The notes beneath the pieces are model-generated. The model did no database searches and was not told the DNA's origin. It saw nothing but the letters and a program-made list of their open reading frames with translations. A stretch of DNA of 64,000 nucleotides from Pseudomonas sp. 8O (GTDB taxonomy: Bacteria > Pseudomonadota > Gammaproteobacteria > Pseudomonadales > Pseudomonadaceae), in the NCBI RefSeq assembly GCF_902506495.1, contig NZ_LR733265.1:1384868-1448867 (forward strand), written 5' to 3'. This document shows positions 41,734 through 51,972 of the stretch, piece after piece. Position numbers and translations under genes: made by a program. The stretch's first letter is position 1, and every line of letters starts with the position of its first letter.

Positions 41734-42933
41734 TCACGCCGCGCTGAAGCTCTTGTGCGGATCGATGACGAATTTCTTCGGCACACCCGCATCGAACTCG
41801 CCGTAGCCACGCGGCGCATCGTCCAGGCTGATCACTTGCACACCGACCACTTCAGCGATGTTGATGCGATCCCACATGATCGCCTGCATCAGCGCGCGGT
41901 TGTACTTCATCACCGGGGTCTGACCGGTGTGGAAGCTGTGCGATTTGGCCCAACCGAGGCCGAAGCGGATGCTCAAGCTACCGATCTTCGCCGCCGCATC
42001 CACCGCGCCCGGGTCTTCAGTCACGTAGAGACCGGGAATGCCAATCTTGCCGGCTACGCGCACGACCCCCATCAGCGAGTTGAGCACCGTGGCCGGCGCC
42101 TCCTGCTGAGCGCCCGCATGGCCATGGCCACGCGCTTCGAAGCCCACGGCATCGACCGCACAATCCACTTCCGGCTCGCCCAACAGATCGGCGATCTGTT
42201 CATGCAACGGCGTGTCCTTGGACAGGTCGGCGATTTCGAAGCCCTGAGCCTTGGCATGCGCCAGGCGCGTTGGGTTGACGTCACCGACGATGACTACGGC
42301 AGCACCCAGCAGCCGAGCCGAAGCGGCAGCGGCCAAACCGACCGGGCCGGCCCCCGCGACGTAAACGGTGGAGCCCGGGCCAACGCCCGCAGTGACCGCG
42401 CCGTGGTAGCCGGTGGGCAGGATGTCGGACAGGCAGGTCAGGTCGCGGATCTTCTCCATGGCCTTGTCGCGATCCGGCAACTTGAGCAGGTTGAAGTCGG
42501 CGTAAGGCACCAGCACGTACTCGGCCTGACCGCCGGTCCAATCGCCCATGTCGACGTAGCCGTAGGCACCGCCGGCACGCGCCGGGTTGACGGTCAGGCA
42601 CACGCCGGTGTGCTGCTCCTTGCAGGAGCGACAACGGCCGCAAGCGACGTTGAAGGGCACGGAAACCAGATCGCCGATCTGCAGGCGCTCGACGTCGCGG
42701 CCCTTCTCGATCACCTCGCCGGTGATCTCATGCCCCAGCACCAGGCCGACCTGCGCGGTGGTACGGCCGCGCACCATGTGCTGGTCGGAGCCGCAGATGT
42801 TGGTGGAAACGACTTTGAGGATGACCCCGTGCTCGATCTTCTTGCCGCGCGGGTCCTGCATTTTCGGGTAGTCGATCTTCTGTACTTCGACCTTGCCCGT
42901 ACCGAGATAAACCACACCACGATTACCAGACAT
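41734..42933 (-). CDS. fdhA: Glutathione-independent formaldehyde dehydrogenase
   Basis: A 399-residue zinc-dependent, NAD-linked dehydrogenase that converts formaldehyde to formate without glutathione. Catalytic zinc site residues lie in STNICGSDQHM near 44-54. The structural zinc cysteines lie in CGRCRSCKEQHTGVC near 98-112. The Rossmann segment reads YVAGAGPVGLAAAASA near 191-206. Length fits the P. putida enzyme of about 399 residues. Formaldehyde is released by betaine, dimethylglycine and sarcosine demethylation, which explains its place downstream of the sox genes. AAGGAG sits 8 bases before the ATG. 216 bp separate it from purU, containing short GTGGGC-type repeats. Confidence 0.95.
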   Translation of the reverse strand: MSGNRGVVYLGTGKVEVQKIDYPKMQDPRGKKIEHGVILKVVSTNICGSDQHMVRGRTTAQVGLVLGHEITGEVIEKGRDVERLQIGDLVSVPFNVACGRCRSCKEQHTGVCLTVNPARAGGAYGYVDMGDWTGGQAEYVLVPYADFNLLKLPDRDKAMEKIRDLTCLSDILPTGYHGAVTAGVGPGSTVYVAGAGPVGLAAAASARLLGAAVVIVGDVNPTRLAHAKAQGFEIADLSKDTPLHEQIADLLGEPEVDCAVDAVGFEARGHGHAGAQQEAPATVLNSLMGVVRVAGKIGIPGLYVTEDPGAVDAAAKIGSLSIRFGLGWAKSHSFHTGQTPVMKYNRALMQAIMWDRINIAEVVGVQVISLDDAPRGYGEFDAGVPKKFVIDPHKSFSAA

Positions 42934-43149
42934 GCGTAACTCTCCTTTCTTGTTGTGGACACAAGACGCGACCGACGGGTCGCGCGGCCTTGCACTGGAG
43001 CTTGTTGCGTCTGTTGCCGGTCACCGCCGGTAAAGCCTGGCAGGGCGGTTCCCGTAGGGTGGGCCGAGCGGCGATCCGCTTTGGCCCACAAAGTTCTTCG
43101 TTGCGACTGGTGGGCTAAAGCCCACCAATATTCGGGTTTGCGATTGCCC

Positions 43150-44013
43150 TCAGGCGTTGAGCACCACCGTACGGCTGGCGTTGAGGAACACGCGGCGGTC
43201 GATGTGATAACCGACGGCGCGGGCCAGGGTCAGGCATTCGATATCGCGGCCCTTGGCGATCAGGTCTTCGGGGTAGTGGGCGTGATCCACCGCCTCCACG
43301 CCCTGGGCGATGATCGGCCCTTCATCGAGGTCGTTGTTGATGTAGTGCGCCGTGGCGCCGACCAGCTTGACGCCCTTCTGGTAGGCCTGGTGGTAGGGCT
43401 TGGCGCCCTTGAAACCCGGCAGCAGCGAGTGGTGAATGTTGATCGCCCAGCCATCCAGTCTGCGACACAGCTCGGGTGAGAGCACCTGCATGTAACGGGC
43501 GAGCACCACCAGCTCCGCACCGGTGTCCTCGATCACCTGCAGCACCTTGCGCTCCTGCGCCGGCTTGTCGGCCGGATCGAGCGGGAAATGGTGATAGGGA
43601 ATGCCGTGCCAGCGTGCCAGCGGTTCGAGATCAGGGTGGTTGGACACCACCGCCACCACTTCCATGGCCAACTGGCCGATGCGCTGGCGATAGAGCAGAT
43701 CATTAAGGCAGTGGTCAGCCTTGGACACCATCAGCACCACCTTGGCGCGGTAGCCCGGCGGGGTCAGCTCGACCTGCATGTCGAAGGGCGCCAGACGCTC
43801 GGCTACACCGGCGCGAAAGGTAGCCTCGTCGAAATCCTGCGGCTGGCGGAACTCGACGCGAATGAAGAAGCGCGACGACAGTCGATCATCGAAGCTGTGA
43901 TGCTCGGTGACGTAGCAGCGCTGCTCGAAGAGAAAGCGCGTCACCGCGTCCACGGTACCGAGCACGCTCGGACAATGGGCGGTGAGAATCCAGGTGTCAG
44001 GGGTGCGGCTCAT
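43150..44013 (-). CDS. purU: Formyltetrahydrofolate deformylase
   Basis: A 287-residue PurU. An N-terminal ACT domain (about 6-85, WILTAHCPSVLGTVDAVTRF) precedes a formyltransferase-like catalytic domain with SLLPGFKGAKPYHQAYQKGVK near 224-244 and the Asp in DLDEGPII near 255. It hydrolyses 10-formyl-THF to formate and THF. In this cluster it recycles C1-charged folate made when sarcosine oxidase loads methylene-THF. GGAG precedes the ATG by about 6 bases. A 474-bp repeat-rich spacer separates it from soxG. Confidence 0.95.
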   Translation of the reverse strand: MSRTPDTWILTAHCPSVLGTVDAVTRFLFEQRCYVTEHHSFDDRLSSRFFIRVEFRQPQDFDEATFRAGVAERLAPFDMQVELTPPGYRAKVVLMVSKADHCLNDLLYRQRIGQLAMEVVAVVSNHPDLEPLARWHGIPYHHFPLDPADKPAQERKVLQVIEDTGAELVVLARYMQVLSPELCRRLDGWAINIHHSLLPGFKGAKPYHQAYQKGVKLVGATAHYINNDLDEGPIIAQGVEAVDHAHYPEDLIAKGRDIECLTLARAVGYHIDRRVFLNASRTVVLNA

Positions 44014-44033
44014 AACAAACTCCTATGATTTTC

Positions 44034-44462
44034 ACCCCTCTCCCTTGGGAGAGGGGCCGGGGGTGAGGGCTATCCGACACAACGCGGTCTGCCTTCCCCT
44101 CACCCCAACCCTCTCCCCCGGGAGAGGGAGCCGTTCGTGGCTACATCTGATCCTGCCGTCAGTCCCGCGGTGGACGAAAAAAGCGTCGTCCACCCTACGA
44201 AAAAACTCCATTGCTGTTCACCCCCCTCCCTCCGGGAGAGGGGCCGGGGGTGAGGGCTATCCGACACAACGCGGTCTGCCTTTCCCCTCACCCCAACCCT
44301 CTCCCGGAGGGAGAGGGGGCTGTTCGTGGCTGCTTGTGAGACCGACGCCAAGCACGCGGCGTAGCGACCTACCCTTCCCCTCACCCCAACCCTCGGCTTT
44401 GGCATCCTGCGTCGCCCTACCTCCTGCACCCATGCAGTCGTCTCCCGGAGTGAGAGGGGGCT
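44034..44462. repeat. Duplicated CTCTCCC/GGGAGAGGG repeat cluster between purU and soxG
   Basis: Within the 474-bp gap 44014-44487, a block of about 115 bp (CCCTCTCCC...GGGAGAGGGGCC, then TATCCGACACAACGCGGTCT, then the facing CACCCCAACCCTCTCCC arm and GTTCGTGGCT) occurs at 44034-44148. It recurs nearly identically at 44220-44334, with a third partial CTCACCCCAACCCTC arm near 44378. No gene lies in the gap. The arrangement is a tandem duplication of a paired inverted repeat. Confidence 0.85.
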
Positions 44463-44487
44463 GTCAGCGTATGCCTCTGGTTCAGCT

Positions 44488-45117
44488 TCAGGCCTCGACC
44501 GCCAACCCATACTCGGCGCTGGCGTCCTGCAGCCACAGCCAGAAGTAGTCGGCGAAGCTGCGGCGGATCACCAGCTCCCAGGTTTCCTCGCCGGTGTGGC
44601 GGATCACCAGCTGAGACTTGGCGAACACGGTGCCGACTGCCTTGCCGACCGGGAAGTTGCTCGGATGCACGTCGTAGCTGGTGGACTTCATCAGCAGCTC
44701 GCGCACCTTCGGCCCGGACAGCTCCAGCAGGGTCTGCCCGCCACTGACGTTGACCACCGAGACATGCTGGCCTTCAAGGGCCGTGCGCAGCGTGCGTTCG
44801 ACTTCGAACTCTGTGCCACCCGGCACGATCAGCAGCCATTCATCGGGGCCCAACCACTGCAACGAGGTATCGCCATCGGCCACCAGGGTCAGCGCCACCG
44901 GCAGCTCCAGGCCCAGGGCCTTGTGCACGCCGCCGGAGAAGGTAGCGTCGCGGGCGTCGCCACGGATCACCAGATGCCCACGCAGCTTCTTCTCACGCAG
45001 GGTGATGCCGGCGTTCTTGCGGCCCTTGCCGACCAGTTCGTGCAGGCCGGCGTGATGCAGCGGCGATTGCCCGGCGATGTCGGCGGGACGTTGCTGATAG
45101 ACGTTGACGTTAGACAT
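44488..45117 (-). CDS. soxG: Sarcosine oxidase gamma subunit
   Basis: A 209-residue gamma subunit of heterotetrameric sarcosine oxidase. It has the GcvT-like half fold with LQWLGPDEWLLIVPGG near residues 96-111 and SYDVHPSNFPVGKAVGTVF near 152-170. It is the small stabilising subunit of the complex. It starts inside the end of soxA (8-base overlap), with GGGG upstream. The ATG at 45117 is preferred over an 8-codon extension because of the overlap geometry. It is last of the soxBDAG set. Confidence 0.93.
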   Translation of the reverse strand: MSNVNVYQQRPADIAGQSPLHHAGLHELVGKGRKNAGITLREKKLRGHLVIRGDARDATFSGGVHKALGLELPVALTLVADGDTSLQWLGPDEWLLIVPGGTEFEVERTLRTALEGQHVSVVNVSGGQTLLELSGPKVRELLMKSTSYDVHPSNFPVGKAVGTVFAKSQLVIRHTGEETWELVIRRSFADYFWLWLQDASAEYGLAVEA

Positions 45118-48100
45118 TCTGGCGATCCCCTTTCGGGTCATAGAACACGGAGCTGCAGATTTCGGCTTCGATCAGGCTGCCATCGGCCAGCGGCGCGAAC
45201 ACGCGCTCGCCCATGCGCTTGAGGCCGCCCTTGACCACCGCCATGGCGAAGCTGTAGCCCATGGCCGCGCTCATGTAGCTGGAGGTGACGTGGCCGACCA
45301 TCTGCATCGGGATGGACTGTTTCGGGTCGAATACCAGTTGCGCACCTTCCGGCAGCACCTGGTTCGGGTCGACCGGTTTCAGCCCGACCAGCTGCTTGCG
45401 GTCTTCGCGCAAGCAGTCGTCACGGTTCATGCCGCGCTTGCCGATCCAGGAGAAAGGTTTGGTGCGGCCGACGCACCAGCCCATATTGAGGTCGTCCGGG
45501 GTCACCGAGGCGTCGGTGTCCTGACCGACGATGATGAAACCCTTCTCCGCACGCAGCACGTGCATGGTCTCGGTGCCGTAGGGCGTCAGGTCGAACTCCT
45601 TGCCGGCTTCGATGATCTGTTCCCAAACGCCCAGGGCGTAGTCGGCTTGCACGTTCACCTCGTAGCTCAGCTCACCGGTGAAGGAGATGCGAAACACCCG
45701 TGCCGGCACGCCGCCGACCAGACCTTCCTTCCAGCTCATGAAGGGGAAGGCGTCCTTGTCCAGGTCGATGTCGGTGACCTTGGCCAGCAGCTTGCGGCTG
45801 TTGGGGCCGGACAGGGTCATGGTCGCCCAGTGGTCGGTGACCGAGGTGAAGTACACCTTCAGTTCCGGCCATTCGGTCTGATGGTAGATTTCCAGCCACT
45901 CCAGCACGCGGGCGGCACCGCCGGTGGTGGTGGTCATGACGAAATGGTTGTCGGCCAGGCACGCGGTGACGCCGTCGTCGAAGACCATACCGTCTTCCTT
46001 GCACATCAGCCCGTAGCGCGCCTTGCCCACGTCCAGCTTGGTCCAGGCGTTGGTGTAGACGCGGTTGAGGAACTCGCGCGCGTCCGGGCCCTGAATGTCG
46101 ATCTTGCCCAGGGTGGAGGCATCGAGGATGCCCACGCTGCTACGCACGGCAACGCATTCACGGGCCACAGCGGCGTGCAGGTCCTCGCCATTTTTCGGGA
46201 AGTACCAGGGGCGCTTCCACTGGCCGACGTCCTCGAACTCGGCGCCGTTCTTCAGGTGCCAGGCCTGCATCGCGGTGTAGCGCTTGGCATCGAACAGTTC
46301 GCCACAATGACGGCCGGCCACGGCGCCGAAGGTCACCGGGGTGTAGTTCGGGCGGAACATGGTGGTGCCCATCTGCACGATGCTGATGCCCATCGAACGC
46401 GCGGCGATGGCCAGGCCGTTGATGTTGCCCAGCTTGCCCTGGTCGGTGCCGAAGCCCAGCGCGGTGTAGCGCTTGACGTGCTCGACCGACTCGAAGCCTT
46501 CACGCGTCGCCAGCTCGATACCGGCAGCGGTGACGTCGTTCTGCAGGTCGACGAACTGCTTGGGGGCACGTGCCGTGGACTTGTCGTGCGGCACCTGGAA
46601 CAGTGTCAGCATCGGCTCTTCCTGGCGCACCTCGGCCTGTGGCAGGCTGCCGCTGACGGCCTTGTAGCCAGTATCGGCAGCCGCCTTGGCGCCTGCTTCG
46701 AAACCATTGGCGAGCACGTCGCCGAGGGCGAACACGCCGTTCACCGCACCGGCATCGATGCGCTGCTGGATGCCATTACCCGGCCCCGGCACGAAGCCGA
46801 GGATGTCTTCGCGCCACTCGGGACGACCGCCCAGGTGCGAGGCCAGGTGCACCACCGGGCTGTAGCCGCCGGAGCTGACGATCAGGTCGCAGTCGAGCAC
46901 TTCGCCAGGGCTGGTGACCTTGTGCGCCTTGGCGTCGATGGCGCAGATACGCGCACCGGTCACCCGCTTGCTACCGCGTGCCTCGACCACTGCGCTGCCG
47001 GTGAGGATGCGCACACCACGAGCACGCGCTTCCTCGACCCAGCTGCCGCGCGGGTTGCTGCGCGCATCGGCGACAGCCACCACCTTGCGCCCGGCATCGA
47101 GCCAGTCGAGCACCACGCGGTAGGCGTAATCGTTGTTGGTCGACAGCACCAGTTCCTGCCCTGGCGCCACGCCGTAACGACGCACGTAGGTGGACACGGC
47201 GCCGGCCAGCATGTTGCCGGGCACATCGTTATTGGCGTACACCAGCGGCCGCTCATGGGCACCACTGGCCAGCACCACGCGCTTGGCACGCACGCGGTGC
47301 ATGCGCTGACGGGCCTGCCCCATCGGCGCGATTTCACCGAGGTGATCGGTCAGACGCTGGTGGATGGTGAGGAAGTTATGGTCGTGGTAACCGTTGACCG
47401 TGGCGCGAGGCAGCAGGGTCACTTCCGGCATTTTCTGCAGCTCGGCGATGGCCTGCGCCACCCAGTCGGCGGCGGGCTTGCCGTCGAGGGTTTCGCGGGT
47501 GTCGAGCAGGCTGCCGCCGAACTCTTCCTGTTCATCGGCGAGGATCACCCGCGCGCCGCTACGGCCAGCAGCCAGCGCGGCGGCGAGACCGGCAGGGCCG
47601 GCGCCGACGATCAGCACATCGCAGTGCTGGTTGAGCTGGTCGTAGATGTCCGGGTCGACCTCGGTGGGCGAACGGCCTAAGCCTGCGGCCTTGCGGATGT
47701 ACTTCTCGTAGGTCATCCACAGGTTCTGCGGATACATGAAGGTCTTGTAGTAGAAACCGGGCGGCATCATGCCGCCGCCGACCTTGCCGAGGATTCCCAT
47801 CAGGTCGGTGTTGACGCTCGGCCAGCCGTTGGTGCTGCTGGCCACCAGACCGCTGTACAGCGCCTGCTGGGTGGCGCGCACGTTGGGGATCTGCGCCGCC
47901 TCGGTGGAGCCGATCTGCAGCACGGCATTGGGCTCTTCCGCGCCCGCAGCGACGATGCCGCGCGGACGCGAGTACTTGAAGCTGCGCCCGACGATGTCGA
48001 CGCCGTTGGCCAGCAGCGCGGCGGCCAGGCTGTCGCCAGCGTAGCCCTGGTAGTCCTGGCCATTGAAGGTGAAGCTCAGCGCCTGGCTACGGTCGATGCG

Positions 48101-48133
48101 ACCACCCTTGGCAAGACGATTGACCTGGCTCAT
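45110..48133 (-). CDS. soxA: Sarcosine oxidase alpha subunit
   Basis: A 1007-residue subunit of the heterotetramer that oxidatively demethylates sarcosine to glycine, passing the methyl carbon to THF as methylene-THF or releasing formaldehyde. It has an N-terminal ferredoxin-like 2Fe-2S-type fold without the cysteines (about 15-110), a nucleotide-binding GAGPAGLAAALAAG segment near 172-185, and a second dinucleotide region near 420-460. A C-terminal GcvT-like folate domain from about residue 600 has MKTTTGGAARVLEWLE-type sequence. The stop overlaps soxG by 8 bases, and the start overlaps soxD by 4. Confidence 0.96.
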   Translation of the reverse strand: MSQVNRLAKGGRIDRSQALSFTFNGQDYQGYAGDSLAAALLANGVDIVGRSFKYSRPRGIVAAGAEEPNAVLQIGSTEAAQIPNVRATQQALYSGLVASSTNGWPSVNTDLMGILGKVGGGMMPPGFYYKTFMYPQNLWMTYEKYIRKAAGLGRSPTEVDPDIYDQLNQHCDVLIVGAGPAGLAAALAAGRSGARVILADEQEEFGGSLLDTRETLDGKPAADWVAQAIAELQKMPEVTLLPRATVNGYHDHNFLTIHQRLTDHLGEIAPMGQARQRMHRVRAKRVVLASGAHERPLVYANNDVPGNMLAGAVSTYVRRYGVAPGQELVLSTNNDYAYRVVLDWLDAGRKVVAVADARSNPRGSWVEEARARGVRILTGSAVVEARGSKRVTGARICAIDAKAHKVTSPGEVLDCDLIVSSGGYSPVVHLASHLGGRPEWREDILGFVPGPGNGIQQRIDAGAVNGVFALGDVLANGFEAGAKAAADTGYKAVSGSLPQAEVRQEEPMLTLFQVPHDKSTARAPKQFVDLQNDVTAAGIELATREGFESVEHVKRYTALGFGTDQGKLGNINGLAIAARSMGISIVQMGTTMFRPNYTPVTFGAVAGRHCGELFDAKRYTAMQAWHLKNGAEFEDVGQWKRPWYFPKNGEDLHAAVARECVAVRSSVGILDASTLGKIDIQGPDAREFLNRVYTNAWTKLDVGKARYGLMCKEDGMVFDDGVTACLADNHFVMTTTTGGAARVLEWLEIYHQTEWPELKVYFTSVTDHWATMTLSGPNSRKLLAKVTDIDLDKDAFPFMSWKEGLVGGVPARVFRISFTGELSYEVNVQADYALGVWEQIIEAGKEFDLTPYGTETMHVLRAEKGFIIVGQDTDASVTPDDLNMGWCVGRTKPFSWIGKRGMNRDDCLREDRKQLVGLKPVDPNQVLPEGAQLVFDPKQSIPMQMVGHVTSSYMSAAMGYSFAMAVVKGGLKRMGERVFAPLADGSLIEAEICSSVFYDPKGDRQNV

Positions 48134-48456
48134 GCCGTTACTCCTTCTGCCACGGCTTGCTTGTCGGTGGCCCCGGTTGCGGTGACCGAAGGCTTCTCGC
48201 CGACCTTGTAGGTCTCAAGGATCTCGTAGGTCACGGTGTGGCGGGTGACGTTGAAATACTTGCGGCAACCGGCCGCGTGCACCCACAGCTCGTGGTGGAT
48301 ACCGCGCGGGTTGTCACGGAAGAACATGTATTCGCCCCACTCTGCATCCGTGCAGGCATCAGGATCGAGAGGGCGGGCGATGTGCGCCTGGCCCTTGGCA
48401 TGGAATTCCTCTTCGGAGCGCAGTTCGCCACAGTAGGGGCAGAAGATGTGCAGCAT
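48130..48456 (-). CDS. soxD: Sarcosine oxidase delta subunit
   Basis: A 108-residue delta subunit that binds structural zinc. C6 and C9 in FCPYCG and H60 and C64 in WVHAAGC match the Cys-Cys-His-Cys zinc set known from the Stenotrophomonas enzyme (offset by one residue in the second pair). GGAGG precedes the ATG at 48456 by about 7 bases. A longer upstream frame runs through a CTCTCCC repeat and is not used. Overlaps soxA by 4 bases. Confidence 0.94.
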   Translation of the reverse strand: MLHIFCPYCGELRSEEEFHAKGQAHIARPLDPDACTDAEWGEYMFFRDNPRGIHHELWVHAAGCRKYFNVTRHTVTYEILETYKVGEKPSVTATGATDKQAVAEGVTA

Positions 48457-48518
48457 GCTCGGTACCTCCAGAAAATCTTCAAACCCGCTCGTATAACCAT
48501 GCGGGACAAGCTTGTCTC

Positions 48519-48626
48519 CCCTCTCCCCCTGGGAGAGGGGCCGGGGGTGAGGGAGTGAGGGGACCGCGATCAGTCGAACCACCCTCTCCCGCCCTTCGGG
48601 CACCCTCTCCCGGAGGGAGAGGGTCA
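48519..48626. repeat. CTCTCCC/GGGAGAGGG repeat pair between soxD and soxB
   Basis: CCCCTCTCCCCCTGGGAGAG-GGGCCGGGGGTGAGGG at about 48519-48556 is followed by the facing CACCCTCTCCCGG and GGAGAGGG near 48600-48624. It lies within an operon spacer of 196 bp that contains no gene, and it is the same family as 38143 and 44034. Confidence 0.8.
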
Positions 48627-48652
48627 TCAGATGTCGCGCTGCGCGCGAACTT

Positions 48653-49903
48653 TTAATGAGCCACGGCAGCAGCGCCGTGCTCGTCGATCAGTGCGCCAGT
48701 GTGGAAACGGTCGATGGAGAACGGCTTGGCCAGCGGGTGCATTTCGCCCTTGGCCAGGCTGGCGGCGAACACGTGACCCGAACCCGGCGTGGCCTTGAAG
48801 CCACCGGTACCCCAACCGCAGTTGAAGAACAGGTTGTCCACCGGGGTCTTGGAGATGATCGGGCAGGCATCGGGGCTGGTATCGACGATGCCGCCCCACT
48901 GACGGTTCATGCGCACGCGCGAGAGCACCGGGAACATCTCGACGATGGCCTGCAGGGTGTGTTCGATGGTGCCGTAGGAGCCTCGCTGGCCGTAGCCGTT
49001 GTAGCCGTCGATGCCGGCACCGATGACCAGGTCGCCCTTGTCCGACTGGCTGATGTAACCGTGCACGGCGTTGGACATGATCACGCTGTCGATGATCGGT
49101 TTGATCGGTTCAGACACCAGCGCCTGCAGCGGGTGGGATTCCAGCGGCAGGCGGAAGCCAGCGAGCCCCGCCATGTGCCCGGAGTTACCGGCGGTGACCA
49201 CACCGACGCGCTTGGCACCGATGAAGCCCTTGTTGGTCTCCACGCCGATCACCGCACCTTTCTGCTTGCGGAAACCGATCACCTCGGTGTTCTGGATCAG
49301 ATCGACGCCCAGAGCATCGGCGGCACGCGCGTAACCCCAGGCCACGGCGTCATGACGGGCGACACCACCGCGACGCTGCACGGTGGAGCCCATCACCGGA
49401 TAACGGGTGTTCTTGCTGCAGTCGAGGTAGGGAATCTCCTCGGCCACCTGCTTGGCATCCAGCAGTTCGCCATCCACGCCGTTGAGGCGGTTGGCGCTCA
49501 CGCGGCGCTCGGCGTCACGCATGTCCTGCAGGGTGTGGCAGAGGTTGTAGACGCCACGCTGGGAGAACATGACGTTGTAGTTGATGTCCTGCGACAGCCC
49601 TTCCCACAGCTTCATCGCATGCTCGTAGAGCTGCGCGGACTCGTCCCACAGGTAGTTGGAACGCACGATGGTTGTGTTGCGCGCGGTGTTGCCGCCGCCG
49701 AGCCAGCCCTTCTCGACCACGGCGACGTTCTTCACGCCGAATTCCTTGGCCAGGTAATAGGCCGTGGCCAGGCCGTGGCCGCCACCACCGACGATGACCA
49801 CGTCGTACACCGGCTTGGGCGTTGGGTTGCGCCACATGCGCTGCCAGTTCTCATGGTGGCTGAACGAGTGCTTGAACAGGCCGAAGCCGGAATAACGTTG
49901 CAT
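48653..49903 (-). CDS. soxB: Sarcosine oxidase beta subunit
   Basis: A 416-residue flavoprotein subunit containing the sarcosine-oxidising active site. The FAD-binding GxGxxG-type motif is VGGGGHGLATAYYLA near residues 37-51. The covalent FMN-type histidine lies in RRGGVARHDAVAWGYARAA near 177-195. GGAG precedes the ATG at 49903. It is the first sox gene; a REP pair lies between it and glyA upstream. The order glyA-soxBDAG-purU-fdhA matches P. aeruginosa PAO1 from memory of that genome. Confidence 0.95.
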   Translation of the reverse strand: MQRYSGFGLFKHSFSHHENWQRMWRNPTPKPVYDVVIVGGGGHGLATAYYLAKEFGVKNVAVVEKGWLGGGNTARNTTIVRSNYLWDESAQLYEHAMKLWEGLSQDINYNVMFSQRGVYNLCHTLQDMRDAERRVSANRLNGVDGELLDAKQVAEEIPYLDCSKNTRYPVMGSTVQRRGGVARHDAVAWGYARAADALGVDLIQNTEVIGFRKQKGAVIGVETNKGFIGAKRVGVVTAGNSGHMAGLAGFRLPLESHPLQALVSEPIKPIIDSVIMSNAVHGYISQSDKGDLVIGAGIDGYNGYGQRGSYGTIEHTLQAIVEMFPVLSRVRMNRQWGGIVDTSPDACPIISKTPVDNLFFNCGWGTGGFKATPGSGHVFAASLAKGEMHPLAKPFSIDRFHTGALIDEHGAAAVAH

Positions 49904-49940
49904 GAAGATGCTCCTTGAATCTGTTCTCGAACGCCTAACC

Positions 49941-50011
49941 TGCAGGAGCCAGCTTGCTGGCGATCCATAACAACGAGCCCGGCTTGATCGCCAGCGAGCT
50001 GGCTCCTACAA
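49941..50011. repeat. REP-like inverted pair between glyA and soxB
   Basis: CAGGAGCCAGCTTGCTGGCG at 49943 faces CGCCAGCGAGCTGGCTCCTA ending near 50010, with GATCCATAACAACGAGCCCG between. It sits in the 122-bp glyA-soxB spacer and could form an mRNA hairpin. Confidence 0.8.
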
Positions 50012-50025
50012 CAGAGCAGCGGGGT

Positions 50026-51279
<1,254 letters not shown>

Positions 51280-51403
51280 CTCGAGTCTCCTGCAGCGCCT
51301 TTGGGCGGCGGTCTTGGACGGGCGGGCCAGCAAGGCCCTGTGCAGCGATGGTAGGGCCGCCCCTGCCCCCTCAAATGCCTGCCAACGCCGCGAGAGCATT
51401 CGT

Positions 51404-51425
51404 TTGCGACATGCCCTTGTCGCAA
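51404..51425. promoter_or_regulatory. Perfect palindrome TTGCGACA-N6-TGTCGCAA upstream of glyA
   Basis: Arms TTGCGACA (51404-51411) and TGTCGCAA (51418-51425) with a 6-base spacer, 125-146 bp before glyA. The element shares the core GCGACAT/TGTCGC with the gbcA-gbcB intergenic region (54888 and 54959). It is a candidate operator for a betaine/sarcosine regulator such as GbdR or SouR; the assignment is inference. Confidence 0.5.
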
Positions 51426-51454
51426 TCAGGCGCGTCGAGATCAGTTCGCTGCTT

Positions 51455-51926
51455 TGCGCACAAATAACGGGGATCAAGCTGTGGATAAACCGTGCATACC
51501 GCGCGCTGCCCCAGCATCTGCAAGGGTTCCCTGAAGACGGTTATTTCCTGATCGATATCAAGCAGTTAACAACGCAGACCATGCACAGAAACCGTGGACC
51601 AACCTGTGGAAAAGCTGTCAGCAGATGGCTGCCGGCCTTGCCAGCTCTGAGGTCTGCAGCGCTGTTCGATATCCATACGACCAGACAGATGGCCTGGCTT
51701 ATCCACCAGCGACAACTGCGAGAGAAGGGAGCGAATGGGGATATGCACAGAAGATGTGGATGAAACTGTGCATAGGCTGTTCGACGAAGGCGCGCGCCCA
51801 GAGCCACCGCGGCCTGCCGGGATACGACTAAAAATCGAACAGGATCAAGGAGATAGCGCAGGCTTGTGCACAAATACTGTGGGCGGCGCTGTGCATGGCC
51901 TGTGGAAACATGGCGCCAGGCCAGAG
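51455..51926. repeat. Diverged TGCACA...TGTGGA...GTGCAT repeats in 693-bp gap upstream of glyA
   Basis: The 51280-51972 gap has no convincing gene. Four diverged blocks begin near 51455, 51582, 51744 and 51867. Most contain GCACA, a GTGGA or TGTGG element, and GTGCAT or TGTGGAAA. Blocks three and four align over about 60 bases (GCACAGAAGATGTGGATGAA versus GCACAAATACTGTGGGCGGC) and both end in CCAGAGCC. A consensus DnaA box complement TGTGGATAA lies at 51480-51488, and TTATCCACC at 51699. Confidence 0.5.
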
Positions 51927-51972
51927 CCCATGGGGCTCCGGCGCCAGCGCCTGCTATTTGCTCAACGACGCC

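Noticed and set aside
45104..47680. 858-codon open frame antisense to soxA
   Set aside because: Low-complexity His/Gly/Val-rich translation with no domains; it is a shadow of soxA.
51395..51416. PurR-like box (GCATTCGTTTGCGA) before glyA
   Set aside because: E. coli glyA has a PurR site, but the match here is partial and pseudomonads lack a clear PurR; the perfect TTGCGACA palindrome overlapping it is a better explanation.
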